From the NCBI GenBank assembly GCA_028565635.1, contig JAOXYB010031410.1, positions 1 through 13,399 on the forward strand: 13,399 bases of DNA. Reading direction: 5' to 3'. The notes below the pieces were generated by a model. That model was not told the DNA's origin. It worked only from the letters and a program-made list of their open reading frames with translations, and did not search any database. Each line of letters opens with the position of its first letter. Within the stretch, counting starts at the first letter, position 1. Made by a program: the position numbers and the translations under genes. Source of the stretch: Phoronis ovalis (Eukaryota; Phoronida; Phoronidae). Below, piece after piece: positions 1-7,900 of the stretch.

Positions 1-493
1 ACTCCCTCGCTAGTACACACGGCAATTGGCGCAATTTTTTATTTCGGGTAACCCTTATAACAGCTGTATATATATATTATATATATATAATTAATTATAC
101 TAAAAGAAACTATCTGAACGAATGTCCGATACCGAAAATCTCAGCACAGAATTTTCTATTAAAGTGCTTTCAAATCAAAGGGATTTGTTATGATTCACCG
201 GGGTCCTGATAAAAGAGATTATGGCAGTGACAAAAATTGTGCTTTTGCCAGTTTTGGCCCGTCTAATATATTTTTAATATTATTTGCTTTTTAGCAACTT
301 ATAACGACAAAAGCTTGAATTATATTTTATGTTTTGTGATTGGAAGGAGGACCAAATGCGCCAATATGAGGTGATACAGGTAAAATAGTCTGATAAGGGA
401 TAGGGCCTAGAATATGATATAGATAATAAATCCCCGACTCAACTGGTCCTCGGTCCAAAGGTTAAATGTCAAGGTTATTTAGACTCGTGCAAC
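1..493 (+). promoter_or_regulatory. 5' flank and probable 5'UTR of the AGMO-like gene
   Basis: This is the non-coding stretch in front of the AGMO first coding exon. Reading upstream in frame from the ATG at 494, the first stop is the TAG at 401-403, and no in-frame ATG lies between them, so 494 is the first usable start in this exon. I see no TATA box at a convincing distance. The start codon lies in an AACATGGCGGA context, a YY1-like motif that in many animal genes lies at or just after the transcription start, so the 5'UTR may be very short. A TCAAGGTTA nuclear-receptor-like half site lies about 25 bp before the ATG. The promoter role is inferred from position only. Confidence 0.45.
67..99. 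repeat. AT-rich TA/TAAT simple repeat
   Basis: An imperfect run of alternating T and A, broken by TATTA and TTAATTA interruptions. It is low-complexity DNA, and I assign it no function. It lies about 400 bp upstream of the AGMO start. Confidence 0.8.
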
Positions 494-501
494 ATGGCGG
501 A
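491..501 (+). promoter_or_regulatory. YY1-like motif overlapping the AGMO start codon
   Basis: AACATGGCGGA agrees with the AANATGGCGGC-type YY1 consensus except at the final base, and its ATG is the AGMO start codon. In animals such motifs often sit at the first codon and help set the transcription start of TATA-less housekeeping promoters. The sequence match is seen directly; a regulatory role here is inferred. Confidence 0.4.
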
Positions 502-631
502 TGGCAACAGCACTGCGAAAGTCTCCCTAAATAATCCATCTTTTCTTGGGTTACGGGCGATGTTTTATATTGTCACTCCAAGTGAAACTTCATATGAAAA
601 GGTAGAAGACGTCCCAGAATATGTCAATCAG
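494..631 (+). CDS. AGMO: Alkylglycerol monooxygenase, first coding exon (partial gene)
   Basis: AGMO is an ER-membrane, tetrahydrobiopterin-dependent di-iron enzyme that cleaves the ether bond of alkylglycerols. This 46-codon exon matches its N-terminus. After a variable leader (Met-Ala-Asp-Gly-Asn-Ser-Thr) comes the family signature around residues 22-45, with AMFYIVTPSETSYEK followed by VEDVPEYVNQ. From memory, vertebrate AGMO has LFYTMKPSETSF followed by EEVPDYV at the same place. The ATG has A at -3 and G at +4 and is the first in-frame ATG after a stop. The exon ends CAG|gtaatg, a good donor, in phase 0. The next exon should begin the first membrane helix, and the histidine-box exons should follow, but I could find neither in the window. 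The remaining exons must therefore lie beyond a long intron that contains other genes, or they are missing. The identity is a memory-based match over about 25 residues; no search was run. Confidence 0.83.
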
Positions 632-979
632 GTAATGCTAATGGAAATCGATAAATTTGAAGTGGCTCCATGAAAATCCCACTCCGCTATCAGATATTTT
701 TTTGAAGTAAACTATGTAAAGTACTTTTCTTTTTGGATATAATTAACCATCTAATATTAAAAAAAGGAATGCAATATTTGGATTAATATTTTACTTCCTG
801 GTAATAAGATATGCATGTGCAGTATCTCATGTAGTTTTAGGATATATTTATTGGACAGATGAAATTACGGTTTTACAACACCAGCTGAGCTCTTTGGACT
901 TTGCACAGAGCATCAAGTTACAATAAATATAATAATAAGCTTATTAGCCCAGGCTAAACACCCCTTTAGCACAGAATAA
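632..979 (+). other. Non-coding stretch after the AGMO exon (start of intron 1)
   Basis: AT-rich sequence that begins with the GT donor of the AGMO first exon. I see no open frame with homology, no RNA gene and no clear repeat. It ends where the hAT-like element begins. Confidence 0.5.
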
Positions 980-1701
980 CAGGGGCGGATACAGGGCACA
1001 GTTGTGACAGGTTTCCAAATTAATGTTATTTTTTCCCACTAGGTGGCACTTCTATTATTGCGGCTTTAAAATACAAGTATGTTCAAATTATGAAACATAA
1101 CATAAAAGAAAGTTACAGAAATCATGACTTAAAATCGGCGATGTGTATATATTAAATGATCGAGAGCTGAAATGTCACTACTTGTTCTCTGCATTAACGT
1201 CTCGGAAATAATGTTCACTTCTAAGCAGTGGATTTTTTTCATTTTAACAATTGAGTTGGAGATTTAGTACAACAATGACACTATCTGAACTTTATTGTTT
1301 AATCGGTAATCACACCTCCATATTATAATTTTAATCCGGACCCACATTGGTTAAAGTATTACGTTTTCAATAATCTTGCTGTGGTTGATTAGGCTAACAA
1401 AGAAAATAATTGATTAATGATGATGTAGGTTTGTTGAACACATGGGGTAGGAACACTCATTATATAATTAACATATTTTAGCTGGTGCATATACATTCAA
1501 ATAAGTTAATCCAATCTCATAGGATTACAGCATAGAGGAACAAAGGAACCGCTTCTAGCCTAGGAAAACGGTCAGGAAATCGTGACCGTTTTCGAAACAA
1601 TTTTTAACATGATTATAATAGGGTTTTCTATGAATTTTTCCCCCAGAAATTTCGTGACCGTGTTCCAGAAAACGGTGGAGATCCCCATGTATCCGCGCCT
1701 G
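980..1701. mobile_element. hAT-like non-autonomous DNA element (degraded)
   Basis: The two ends form a terminal inverted repeat. The left end (980-996) starts CAGGGGCGGATACAGGG, and the reverse complement of the right end (1685-1701) starts CAGGCGCGGATACATGG, matching at 15 of 17 positions. CAGGGGCGGAT-type ends are typical of hAT-superfamily elements and their short internally deleted derivatives in animal genomes. The interior (about 690 bp) has no long open frame, so the element would be non-autonomous. Subterminal copies of TCGTGACCGT near 1581 and 1652 and an internal palindrome fit such an element. The expected 8-bp target duplication is not evident: the flanks CAGAATAA and ATTATTCA do not match directly. 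The copy is therefore old, or its borders are slightly off. Confidence 0.55.
1564..1593. repeat. Perfect inverted repeat inside the hAT-like element
   Basis: GAAAACGGTCA at 1564-1574 is the exact reverse complement of TGACCGTTTTC at 1583-1593, with an 8-nt loop. The same GTGACCGT core recurs about 70 bp further right, close to the right end of the element, as expected for subterminal repeats that bind a transposase. That role is inferred. Confidence 0.7.
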
Positions 1702-2084
1702 ATTATTCAGTAAGCTTATGAGAAGCCAAAGAGGTTACAAGTACCGGTAATCCTTATAAAAATGACCTGGCATTGTGTTTGGATGTGCAGTGCCCATCTA
1801 CCAGATGTTCTGTTATATCTTGTTGAACTGTGATACGAACAAGCTTTTAAAATATCTATGCTAAGAACTGTAGAGTTTAAAACTGATTCGTTTAAGTTAC
1901 TGGTCGTTATATCTTGCACACATTATCTTTTGGCAGCTTTCTTGTACATAAACTACTTTTAACCATTTTAAATACTAGGTGACTTTCAGAATGCTGCTGA
2001 AGACTGGATGACGTTAGTTACTAGGCTTAATTTTCAAGCATTCAATAGCCATACAATATACTTACCATTGTGGGAGTATGACAA
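1702..2084. other. Unassigned stretch between two mobile elements
   Basis: No gene is recognised here. A 38-codon open frame runs on the + strand from 1972, after a ctag that could be a weak acceptor, to a TAA at 2086-2088. It lacks a good polypyrimidine tract and matches no family I know, so I do not call it. The rest is AT-rich and has no visible repeats. Confidence 0.4.
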
Positions 2085-2109
2085 TTAAAGTTGGGGTCCC
2101 AGAATCTTT
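2085..2109 (+). repeat. Left terminal inverted repeat of the TTAA element
   Basis: 25 bp, an exact reverse complement of 2499-2523. It contains a nested near-palindrome, TGGGGTCCCA. Confidence 0.85.
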
Positions 2110-2498
2110 GGTTAAAATGTCCAAAAATTGTGCCCCAAAATATTTTTGCTAATCAATCTTCTATAACTGAAGTTTACTAAATCACATTTTTTTTCATAAA
2201 ATATGAGACCGTATAAGAAAAAAACAGCCATAGAAACTCGCGAGAACAACAAATTTCTCCACCAGATGGCGCATTCTTTCCTGAAAATTGTACCCTTGCC
2301 GCCATATTTCTTAGTTCCCATTTTCACTAATAGATGGCGAATTTTGGTGGATCTGCAAAAACTCCACATTTTCACCAATTACTCGGCTAATACAGCGAAC
2401 TTTTGGAAAATATTTTGGTAGCTAAGGTATGTTAGAAGTTAGCTTTGAGTGAAATGACACCAACTTGAAATTTTGGGTATATATTCAGTGATTGTGCA

Positions 2499-2523
2499 AA
2501 AGATTCTGGGACCCCAACTTTAA
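2499..2523 (-). repeat. Right terminal inverted repeat of the TTAA element
   Basis: 25 bp, an exact reverse complement of 2085-2109, ending in TTAA at 2520-2523. Confidence 0.85.
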
Positions 2524-2631
2524 ATTACATGATTGTGCTGTGTATTATGCACAAGTTAATTTTTGTGCAAGATGGTGGCTTGGTGACTTATGCTGCTACC
2601 TGTTGGCTTAGTATTTTGCACAGTTTCTCAG

Positions 2632-2895
2632 TTGTATATTTTTCCAGGTGACACTATAAAGCACATATGGGGTGAAGCCACAGCCGTACAGTGGAGCGCA
2701 GGAACATGGATGTTAGAATATGGACGAGGGTTTATACCATCTACTATGCCTTTTGCACTCTCAGACACTGTATTTGGAACACAAGATTTTATAACTATGT
2801 TTTATACTTTTAGAATATATGTTAAAGCTTTGTTGCAAGAATCTACATTTTTACTAGCTGATATAAAACATTTTGTAAATGATTATGTTTACTAG
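2632..2895 (+). CDS. Candidate terminal coding exon of an unidentified gene
   Basis: An open frame runs to the TAG at 2893-2895. It is preceded by two good splice acceptors that keep the frame: a T/C-rich tract ending tttctcag at 2631 (phase 0) and tatttttccag at 2647. The conceptual peptide after the second acceptor begins (G)[19 protein letters not shown] and continues through [15 protein letters not shown] to a C-terminus of HFVNDYVY. It is about 83-88 residues, mixed polar and aromatic, with no transmembrane helix or motif I recognise. An ATG at 2590 gives a 101-residue reading of the same frame, but that start lies upstream of the acceptors. The first acceptor has the same phase as the AGMO exon 1 donor (phase 0), so a spliced product of the two is formally possible. 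The peptide does not resemble the next part of AGMO, however. It could be a real last exon, an alternative terminal exon or chance. Confidence 0.3.
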   Translation: MYIFPGDTIKHIWGEATAVQWSAGTWMLEYGRGFIPSTMPFALSDTVFGTQDFITMFYTFRIYVKALLQESTFLLADIKHFVNDYVY

Positions 2896-3716
2896 GGTGT
2901 ACTAAATTTGTGGTTTGTATTATTAATCCTCAATAGGTATTGAGTTATAATAGCAACAACCTGTCCAAATAATATGTCCATCCATTAGTGTTCCGTACCT
3001 TCTCATCTAATGTCTGAGCTTAACCGCTTCTATTTTCATTTGTAATTTTGAAAGACTGAAGAAGGATTACCCCTTTATTTATATATACAGATTGCAGCTT
3101 GCTGTAAATAGGTATAAAAGCAGCAACAGTGGACCAAGATGTGAAAGCAAGCAGCTAGTAAAATAGGTCAAGTACACATAGCCAAATAATTTTAAAAAGC
3201 TGATCTTGGAATGGTCAGGTTTAATGAACAGATGCTTTTTCACTTGTGTTAAATATTATAACAATGATTGATATGGCCAAGCCCAGACATTTGATGAGGA
3301 CATACAGAACACTAATGGCTGGATTTATTCAAGCTGAACAGCAGCAATCTGTCTGTTTGTGTGGCTTTGGACCATTTTGATATGTTAATATTTTCTGTTT
3401 TTGCAACATACAAGTTGTTGGTTTCCTCCATCTCTTAATCAGCAAGTTGGTTAATTTATCTTCGCGTTTATAGGTTTATTTCCGTTAATGTTAAGACCAG
3501 TGCGCTATATCTATTAACCTCTTGCAAGTCATAGGTGGCTCTGAGAAACTAATTCTTTTGTATTTAATAGGCATCAGTTCTGACTTTTCATTCGTGTGAT
3601 TATCAATCATGTTTTTCTTAATAATTATCAGGTGTAAAAATCATTGAAGGTTGTAATTTTGTAAGATATGACATTTCTATAGAACTGAAATTGAGAACAT
3701 ACATTTTCATATTTTG
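2896..3716. other. Intergenic or intronic stretch without recognised genes
   Basis: AT-rich sequence. The only notable item is a perfect TATAAAAG box on the + strand at 3113-3120; no substantial open frame starts within 100 bp downstream of it (the first ATG, near 3139, is followed at once by TGA). No RNA gene or inverted repeat was recognised. Confidence 0.4.
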
Positions 3717-3724
3717 TATAAATA
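3717..3724 (+). promoter_or_regulatory. Consensus TATA box upstream of a small ORF
   Basis: TATAAATA fits the TATAWAWR consensus exactly and lies 57 bp before the ATG at 3781. That spacing would leave a 5'UTR of about 30 nt if transcription began at the usual distance. In AT-rich DNA such matches are common, so the promoter call rests on its position before the ORF. Confidence 0.3.
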
Positions 3725-3780
3725 ATTATTTTTACAAGTCATGTACAGTTGAGTAAATACACTGCTTAGAAATACACAAA

Positions 3781-3939
3781 ATGAAGATCGATTCAAGACA
3801 TGTTTGTATTTTCATTCCTGGCGAATCATGTAACTATATAGATACACCAACCTCTACTGCTGCAGAAGTTACAGGAAATATGTTAAATTTTACTGACAAT
3901 CAGAAGAAGTTCTCTTGTCTAACTTATGTCCCAGAGTAA
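3781..3939 (+). CDS. Candidate 52-residue small ORF, unknown function
   Basis: ATG at 3781 (A at -3 and at +4), stop TAA at 3937-3939. The frame is closed upstream by a TAA, so the ORF is self-contained. The product begins MKIDSRHVCIFIPGESCN and ends CLTYVPE. It has three cysteines (residues 9, 17 and 46), one N-glycosylation-type sequon (Asn-Phe-Thr at 36-38), no signal peptide and no membrane helix. Its composition is balanced rather than the Lys/Ile/Phe-rich composition expected from random AT-rich translation. A consensus TATA box lies 57 bp upstream, and AATAAA lies at 4088-4093. I recognise no family. It may be a real small protein, an exon fragment or chance. Confidence 0.22.
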   Translation: MKIDSRHVCIFIPGESCNYIDTPTSTAAEVTGNMLNFTDNQKKFSCLTYVPE

Positions 3940-4706
3940 CTATGTTTATAAAGCCTGGAGTCTTTCTGATAAGAATACAGTCTTCTCCCCCAAGATATCA
4001 CTCGCTACCATGGCTTTATGGTACTTGGTAGGACAAAACCATTTTACTTACTATAGACAACTCTGTTCAATTATTTTACACATCCTGAATAAAATTGAAC
4101 CATGGTGGTGTACTGCCATCTACTTGTTTCTGAAAGTCTCCTTTTGCATACACCTGTTTACTGCTGATGTATCATTTGATTGCTGTATGATTGATAATTT
4201 AATAGGAATTCTTGTCGTGCCATGGTGGCCAATCTTGAGGTATTGATAGAGCATAGTTGGTATAAATAGTTCAGTATAATTGATACACACAAATATTATA
4301 ATACATAAGTGCATCTATGGTTCCTTATTAATGATGGTCTACATCATTTATAGTAAAGACAATGTTGAAAAAATAGACACGACTAGACAAAACACACAAT
4401 CCTCATTAAAACAAGTAGAATTTTTTTTGACAATATATATAAGCAAACCTGCCATATTTTTATAAGTTAACATAAATATTTTTGAAAATATTTAACTTCA
4501 CTTGGTGAGATTTTGAATCCTGAACATTTTGTTATGCAGTTCACAGTGACCCAAGTTACCATGATAGCAAAAAACTTAATTAGGACGAGTTTAACAAAAC
4601 CCCAGTTCAAATTGACAATTGGATTTCAAATTAACAACTAGTTTGGTAATTACAGTTATTACTTGTAGTAAAAGCACAAATTGAAACCTAATTTCCCATC
4701 GCTGCA
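3940..4706. other. 3' flank and probable 3'UTR of the MIB2-like gene (- strand)
   Basis: This stretch follows the MIB2-like stop codon on the - strand. I found no canonical AATAAA on the - strand in the first kilobase after the stop. The nearest ones I see are around 3474 and 3322, with weaker variants (TATAAA near 4455, ATTAAA at 4198-4203) closer in. The true 3' end is therefore not fixed. The + strand frame at 3926-4246 is hydrophobic and Trp/Phe-rich but lacks any recognisable domain, and I do not call it. Confidence 0.4.
4088..4093 (+). terminator. Possible polyadenylation signal AATAAA (+ strand)
   Basis: Canonical hexamer about 150 nt after the stop of the 52-residue small ORF. It could serve that ORF or the candidate exon ending at 2895. 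AATAAA is frequent by chance in AT-rich DNA, so on its own it is weak evidence. Confidence 0.25.
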
Positions 4707-4969
4707 TTAAAACAAATTAATCCTTTTCGTTATGGGTTTTCTACACATATGGCATTGTTTTAAAGGTTGAGCACATTTAGTACAAGCAGAGTGTCCACAC
4801 AAGAAAGCAACATTCTTTTTATTGTCCATACATATTGTACAATTGACCTGGTCCTCCATTTCTTGCATTTTCTGCTGTAATTCGCGCAACTGTTCATCAG
4901 AGTTGCCATCAGAACTCGCTTGTCGCATTGACACTGCAGGGTGAGGTGCATCATGGAAAGGTGATCCTC
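4707..4969 (-). CDS. MIB2: MIB2-like last exon: coiled coil and C-terminal RING
   Basis: Acceptor ttcattacag|GAGG, stop TAA at 4707-4709, phase 1 entry. A Ser/His/Pro-rich linker is followed by the heptad-like DEQLRELQQKMQEMEDQV and then a RING with CTIC, FLCGH, CTKC and CHMC ligands. The closing KRINLF matches the conserved hydrophobic tail of Mind bomb proteins, which in RING dimers usually sits near the ubiquitin-E2 interface. All eight zinc ligands are intact, so the ligase should be catalytically competent. Confidence 0.92.
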
Positions 4970-7900
4970 CTGTAATGAAAAACTTAAGTTAAAAAAGCAC
5001 ATTGAAATCTTGTAACCGGAGATAATGATTTACCAAACGGAAACTATTTCAACATAGGACATAATGGGATTCTTTTGAATAATTTTGGTATTATTAGGGC
5101 TCATATGAAATTCATCAAGTTGTCATAAAGATTTTTGTGGAACATTTGCAAAAATGCTTTAAGATGTAAGACAAAAATCAAATAGGATGTGCAATGACAT
5201 GTATATATTAGTCTAAGTTGATAAATTGTCCCGCCTCTCATAGTTGTGCCTACAGCCATTACCTGGGTACTCTTTCTTCATTATTGGCTTCTGACATTTG
5301 ACACATTTCTTCATTCGTTTACAACAATCTGCACACGTAATTCTGTGCCCACAAGGTTGAAATGTTACATCTGCAGGGACATCATTACACACTACACATT
5401 CGTTATGAGGCTGCTTAGTGACAGCTGGTTCCCCAGCAGAAATCCTAAAATATCAAAGTTTACTTTCTTCCTTTCCTAGCATTATTTATCCCAATCCATA
5501 GTTTTTCAAGCCACAAAAAACTATAAGCAGTTTAGAAACTTTAAAAACTTGAGTAATACATACATTATTTCACATAATAAATGCAGTAAACATATTTTAC
5601 ATAATTATGCAGTAAACATGTTTACAGTCACAGTACACCTGAATTTGTTTGCATATACAGTAAATAGAAACACATTTACATGCTGTATATGCAGTTAAGT
5701 AAACATATTTATATAAAAGAAATCTGAGATCACAATGATTTGCAAGTATACCTTGAACATTCTACCTTTACTGAAAATAAGTCTGTTTCATAGTCAAGAA
5801 GTGACCATAATTATCAGTAGTAAGTCATAAAATAATGTCTGTTGCTGTCTTTCACAAACATATTAAATAATTTGTAAACAATTCTATGGCAACAAATTTC
5901 ATTTCTTCATTGCAGCTTCCATGTTTAAACACTTCCTAAAGATATTTTACTGTGACCAAATAACTTACTTTAGAGCACTGAATCTTCCCAGAACTGGAGC
6001 TAACTTTTGATCTTGTAGTTTATCAAGCGGAGTATGACCAGTGTGGTTTTGATGTGTAATACTTGCCCCTTGTTGTACTAAGTAGCAGGCCAATGCTATA
6101 CCTGGCGGTACTTGTACTTTCTCAGAGGCCAACAGCGTTTTTATCTGAAAGTTACAGATCAAATCAAGAGAATTATTGTTTCAGTGCTACTATTACTAAT
6201 TAACATATCATTAATATGCAAGAGAGACCCCTGGGGGAGGACCTCAACAAGAATATAATGGCTTCCACCATAGATGTGGATTATTCGTCTTTTTTGGCTA
6301 TCAATGTTTTAGTGTCCAAGTGATGAAAGCTACCACAGTGACTATAGGTGTGTCGAGCCAGTTTTTAAGAGTTTAAAAATTCTAAATAGTTACTTAAAAG
6401 TGTTTTAGAATTTTTAAACTCTGTACATAATTATTTCTATATATGCATGTAAAAGAAGATTTCTAATAATCATAAAGATATTATTAAGATATGTTTCTAG
6501 ACTCGTTACAAATAACATGCACTGAACATAAGGTTGTATTAATTAACTCACTATAATTTTTTATTGAAAGTGTCATTTTGTTTCAATGCTTATAATGGTA
6601 ACATCAGCTAGGAACATGTCTTTACTATCAACATTATAGTCCAGTGATTGACTCGCTGTACTGTATAATTGACTTACAGGATTTAAAACAGGTGCTGAGC
6701 TGACTTCACCAGAGGGCAAATCTTGTCTGATCAAAGCCAAATGAACACAGCTGTCACCATCTTCATCTACCGTCAGAACGTTAGCACCTAAAAATAATAA
6801 TTACTGGTCACTGTCACCTATGTTAGCCAGTCAACTGAAGTCTGGCAAAAGTACTGTAATGAGCACATGAACAGAACAGAGCCCAGTGAAGGTGATCTAC
6901 TGTGTGCTGCTGAAAACATGCTTATTTACTGCCTCTAGCAAATATTAGACCTTTAGGAACTACTATAAGTGGACCTTGTAATTCTCATGGTATGGTCCTC
7001 ATATAGATTACAGGAGGCCACATAAACAGCGGTAATAGGGTTACTCGTATTAGAATCACAATTTGTAAATGACACCCTAATTGTTGCGTGCAGTATCGAC
7101 AGTAAAAACTCCGTCTTTTTAAAGTAATCTACTACAGTTACATTCTGGTAGTGGTGCGCATCTAGACGTAATTTCTGAGAAAAATCCTTTCCTCTCAATT
7201 AGTAGCATAGATTCAATGTCAAAAATACATTTCACAATAGTATTATTAATGTAAAACAGGCCAGAATTCATGCAGACTACATAAAAAGGTAATATCAAGA
7301 ATTCACACACTAACCTTTAGATATTAGTAATTCAACAGCACCAACATGCCCTTGAGTTACGGCCAGCATTAATGGGGTCTGTTTTCTATTGTTTTCAATG
7401 TCAATGTCAGCTTGTCCCTGAAAAAACAAGTTACTTAACGTACTTAGATGTACTGCAATCAAATGCAGGTACCATGAAGAGACCACACAACTAATTCACA
7501 TCCTGTCAAACATTATTAGGGGAAAATGAGAGTTTGACATTGAATAAAAATATACAGAACTCTCACCAGTTTTTGTGAATGTACAATTTTTTATCCTGGT
7601 TTGTTCTAGGTTTTAAAAATATTTTCCACTTTCACTGCTAAAACCAGTTTGGATTTTTTAAGTTCCGCTATACAAAACCTTGATCCAGAAGTAAAAATCG
7701 TGCATTTTTGTGTCATAATCGATCACCAGCAATGAACAAATTGGTATGTGAACAAAACCAACAATAGGTATTTCTTCAATATAACATTTTGTGTTCCACA
7801 TGATTTTGCGAATATTAAGATGGTATGGTACCTACCAAGATCATACATGAACCAATGGATTTTTTAAAAGATTTTTAAAGATACTTAGTGTAGTTGCTTA

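Larger units (their letters stand above)
2085..2523. mobile_element. TTAA-bordered MITE-like element with 25-bp perfect inverted repeats
   Basis: Positions 2085-2109 and 2499-2523 are exact reverse complements over 25 bp, reading inward TTAAAGTTGGGGTCCC and on to AATCTTT. The outermost four bases on both sides are TTAA. They could be a target-site duplication, as made by piggyBac-type transposases, or simply part of the repeat; a TA duplication with a slightly longer repeat is equally compatible. The 439-bp body has no convincing coding sequence, so this would be a non-autonomous miniature element. The interior holds two AGATGGCG boxes (near 2264 and 2332). The perfect identity of the ends suggests a fairly recent insertion. 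The ends do not look like canonical piggyBac ends (CCY at the tip), so the superfamily is open. Confidence 0.72.

Noticed and set aside
1972-2088. 38-codon + strand open frame that includes GDFQNAAEDWMTL, ending at the TTAA of the MITE-like element
   Set aside because: There is no start codon at its head and only a weak acceptor context, and no family was recognised. Its stop is present whether or not the element is inserted, so it tells nothing about a disrupted gene.
2112-2421. Open frames on both strands inside the TTAA element
   Set aside because: They lie within the body of a non-autonomous element, are Phe/Ile/Lys-rich and show no transposase motif.
2647-2660. AGGTGACACTATA, identical to part of the SP6 phage promoter, as a hint of vector contamination
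   Set aside because: The match covers only part of the promoter. The flanks are ordinary genomic AT-rich sequence without polylinker sites, and neighbouring bases differ from the promoter.
3926-4246. 106-codon + strand frame rich in Trp, Phe and Ile
   Set aside because: It has no domain or convincing start context and overlaps the end of the small ORF. Its composition looks like AT-rich translation, and it falls in the likely 3'UTR region of the MIB2-like gene on the other strand.
6953-7310. Two overlapping - strand frames between MIB2-like exons
   Set aside because: They sit in an intron whose flanking exons join perfectly in phase without them, and the peptides show no ankyrin pattern.
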